Part shown: positions 63,177-64,000 of the stretch, in pieces
Position numbering within the stretch: position 1 is the first letter of the stretch
Layout: the number at the start of each line of letters is the position of its first letter
Assembly (NCBI GenBank): GCA_964017185.1
Contig: OZ024877.1
Span: forward strand, 2,706,006-2,770,005
Direction of reading: 5' to 3'
DNA length: 64,000 bases
DNA from: Rugalucina vietnamica
Lineage: Eukaryota; Mollusca; Bivalvia; Lucinida; Lucinidae
Notes under the pieces: model-generated
What the model was told of the DNA's origin: nothing
Databases searched by the model: none
The model's input: the letters and a program-made list of their open reading frames with translations, nothing else
Position numbers and translations under genes: made by a program

Positions 63177-63387
63177 ATGCACAAGGTTGTTTTCAGTATT
63201 ATGTGAACAACAAAGGGGCTAATCAGACTGCACTTTTACAGTCAGCAGATTTCTTTTTCCCACTGTCTTGAATGCTCTGTTATAGGACCTATACAGGAAG
63301 TATACAACTTCTAGTTAGCTTTATAGCTGAACAGGGCATTTAGCTTTTGCCCAGTAAATTGGCTTCAGTTAGAACATGCCTATCAAA

Positions 63388-63619
63388 TGAGCCACCTCGT
63401 GGGAAAACCAACAATGTGGTTTCCGAACAGGTCCGACACAAACCGACCTGTACAGTCACAGAAAAGAGCTAGAAGCTTGAAATTTCGGATTTAAGAAGAG
63501 GAATTGTACTATCCGTGAAGCGAAAACAAAGGCGCTGATCAGCTTCGCGGTTACCGCGAAGCTGATCTGCGTCTTTGTTTTCGCCTATGCAAATTGTTGG
63601 TTTTCCCATGGGTGGCTCA
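63388..63619. mobile_element. M1 MITE, full length
   Basis: TGAGCCACCTCGTGGGAAAACC to CCCATGGGTGGCTCA with perfect hairpin CAGCTTCGCGGTTACCGCGAAGCTG; downstream of the 55-kb gene's stop codon. Confidence 0.9.
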
Positions 63620-63801
63620 AATCTTGTAATTAAAGCCTGAACTTTTACAAGGATATTGAAAGTATGTAGAGCTTGAATTTTGAAACTTGAGTTATAGAAA
63701 AGCAGATAACAATATGTTTGCTTTCATAATCAGCAAGTGAACATATTTTGATTTTTGTTCTGCAAATAGAAAGGTGCTTATTTGCCAAAATGATTGCCAT
63801 T

Positions 63802-63979
63802 TGAGCTGCCTCATGAGAAAACCATCAATGTGGTTTTTGAACAGGTCCGACACAAAGCATGAAATTTCGGATTTAAGAAGAAGAGGGATTGTCCTTCTTG
63901 GATAGCGAAAACAAAGGAGATGATCGGTGTCTTTGTTTTTTCTTATGCAAATTGTTGGTTTTCTCATGTGGCGGCTCAT
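63802..63979. mobile_element. M1 MITE, internally deleted
   Basis: TGAGCTGCCTCATGAGAAAACC to CTCATGTGGCGGCTCA, 178 bp; the hairpin is reduced to GAGATGATCGGTGTC. Confidence 0.82.
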
Positions 63980-64000
63980 TTTTTTTATATAAGCTTAAGA

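Overview
This is eukaryotic DNA from a marine invertebrate, most likely a bivalve mollusc. The reasons are large GT-AG introns, dense short non-autonomous transposons, pearl/Helentron-like elements with a CCGT-type microsatellite followed by ~130-170 bp tandem cores, and a Mab-21/cGAS-like receptor gene of a type known to be expanded in bivalves. Species cannot be fixed from the sequence alone.

Three host genes can be built. (1) 12,699-24,462 (+): most of a glycine-transporter-like SLC6 gene, at least 12 coding exons with all splice phases consistent; the N-terminal exon was not found. It has two internal oddities. The TM8 exon is duplicated in tandem (each copy 113 nt, so both cannot be used in frame together). 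The exon for the end of TM11 carries a ~99-bp head-to-tail array of four possible splice acceptors. (2) 40,890-44,201 (-): an intronless 1103-residue Mab-21/cGAS-like nucleotidyltransferase-fold protein with TPR-like helices, an acidic linker and a helical C-terminus. (3) 55,225-63,176 (+): a seven-exon model for a 638-residue Ser/Gln/Pro-rich protein that I do not recognise.

The rest is mostly mobile DNA. 0.15-2.1 kb is a broken LINE; 2.7-5.8 kb is a LINE whose 1008-residue EN+RT ORF is intact; 47.4-50.5 kb holds further LINE fragments with SINE-like insertions. About 20 copies of a GAGCCG-ended hairpin MITE (M1), eight of a CATTACGAAAAC-ended hairpin MITE (M2), two of a near-perfect palindromic MITE (M3), and three single MITEs are spread through introns and intergenic DNA. 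Eight long elements (families A to D: 6.3, 15.4, 19.4, 25.6, 31.1, 36.9, 39.2 and 57.7 kb) share one layout: 5' hairpin, microsatellite or short lead-in, tandem core, 3' palindrome. Two of them are nested in M1 or M2 copies at T|T sites with no evident duplication, as expected for Helentron-type insertion.

The strongest unexplained signal is in those tandem cores. They hold regularly spaced transcription-factor-like palindromes: six perfect AGGTCAnnnTGACCT sites on a ~128-bp pitch inside an intron of gene 3, twelve perfect TGACGTCA sites on a 151-bp pitch at 31.5-33.3 kb, and TCAAGGTCA sites in other arrays. Whether any is bound by a protein is unknown.
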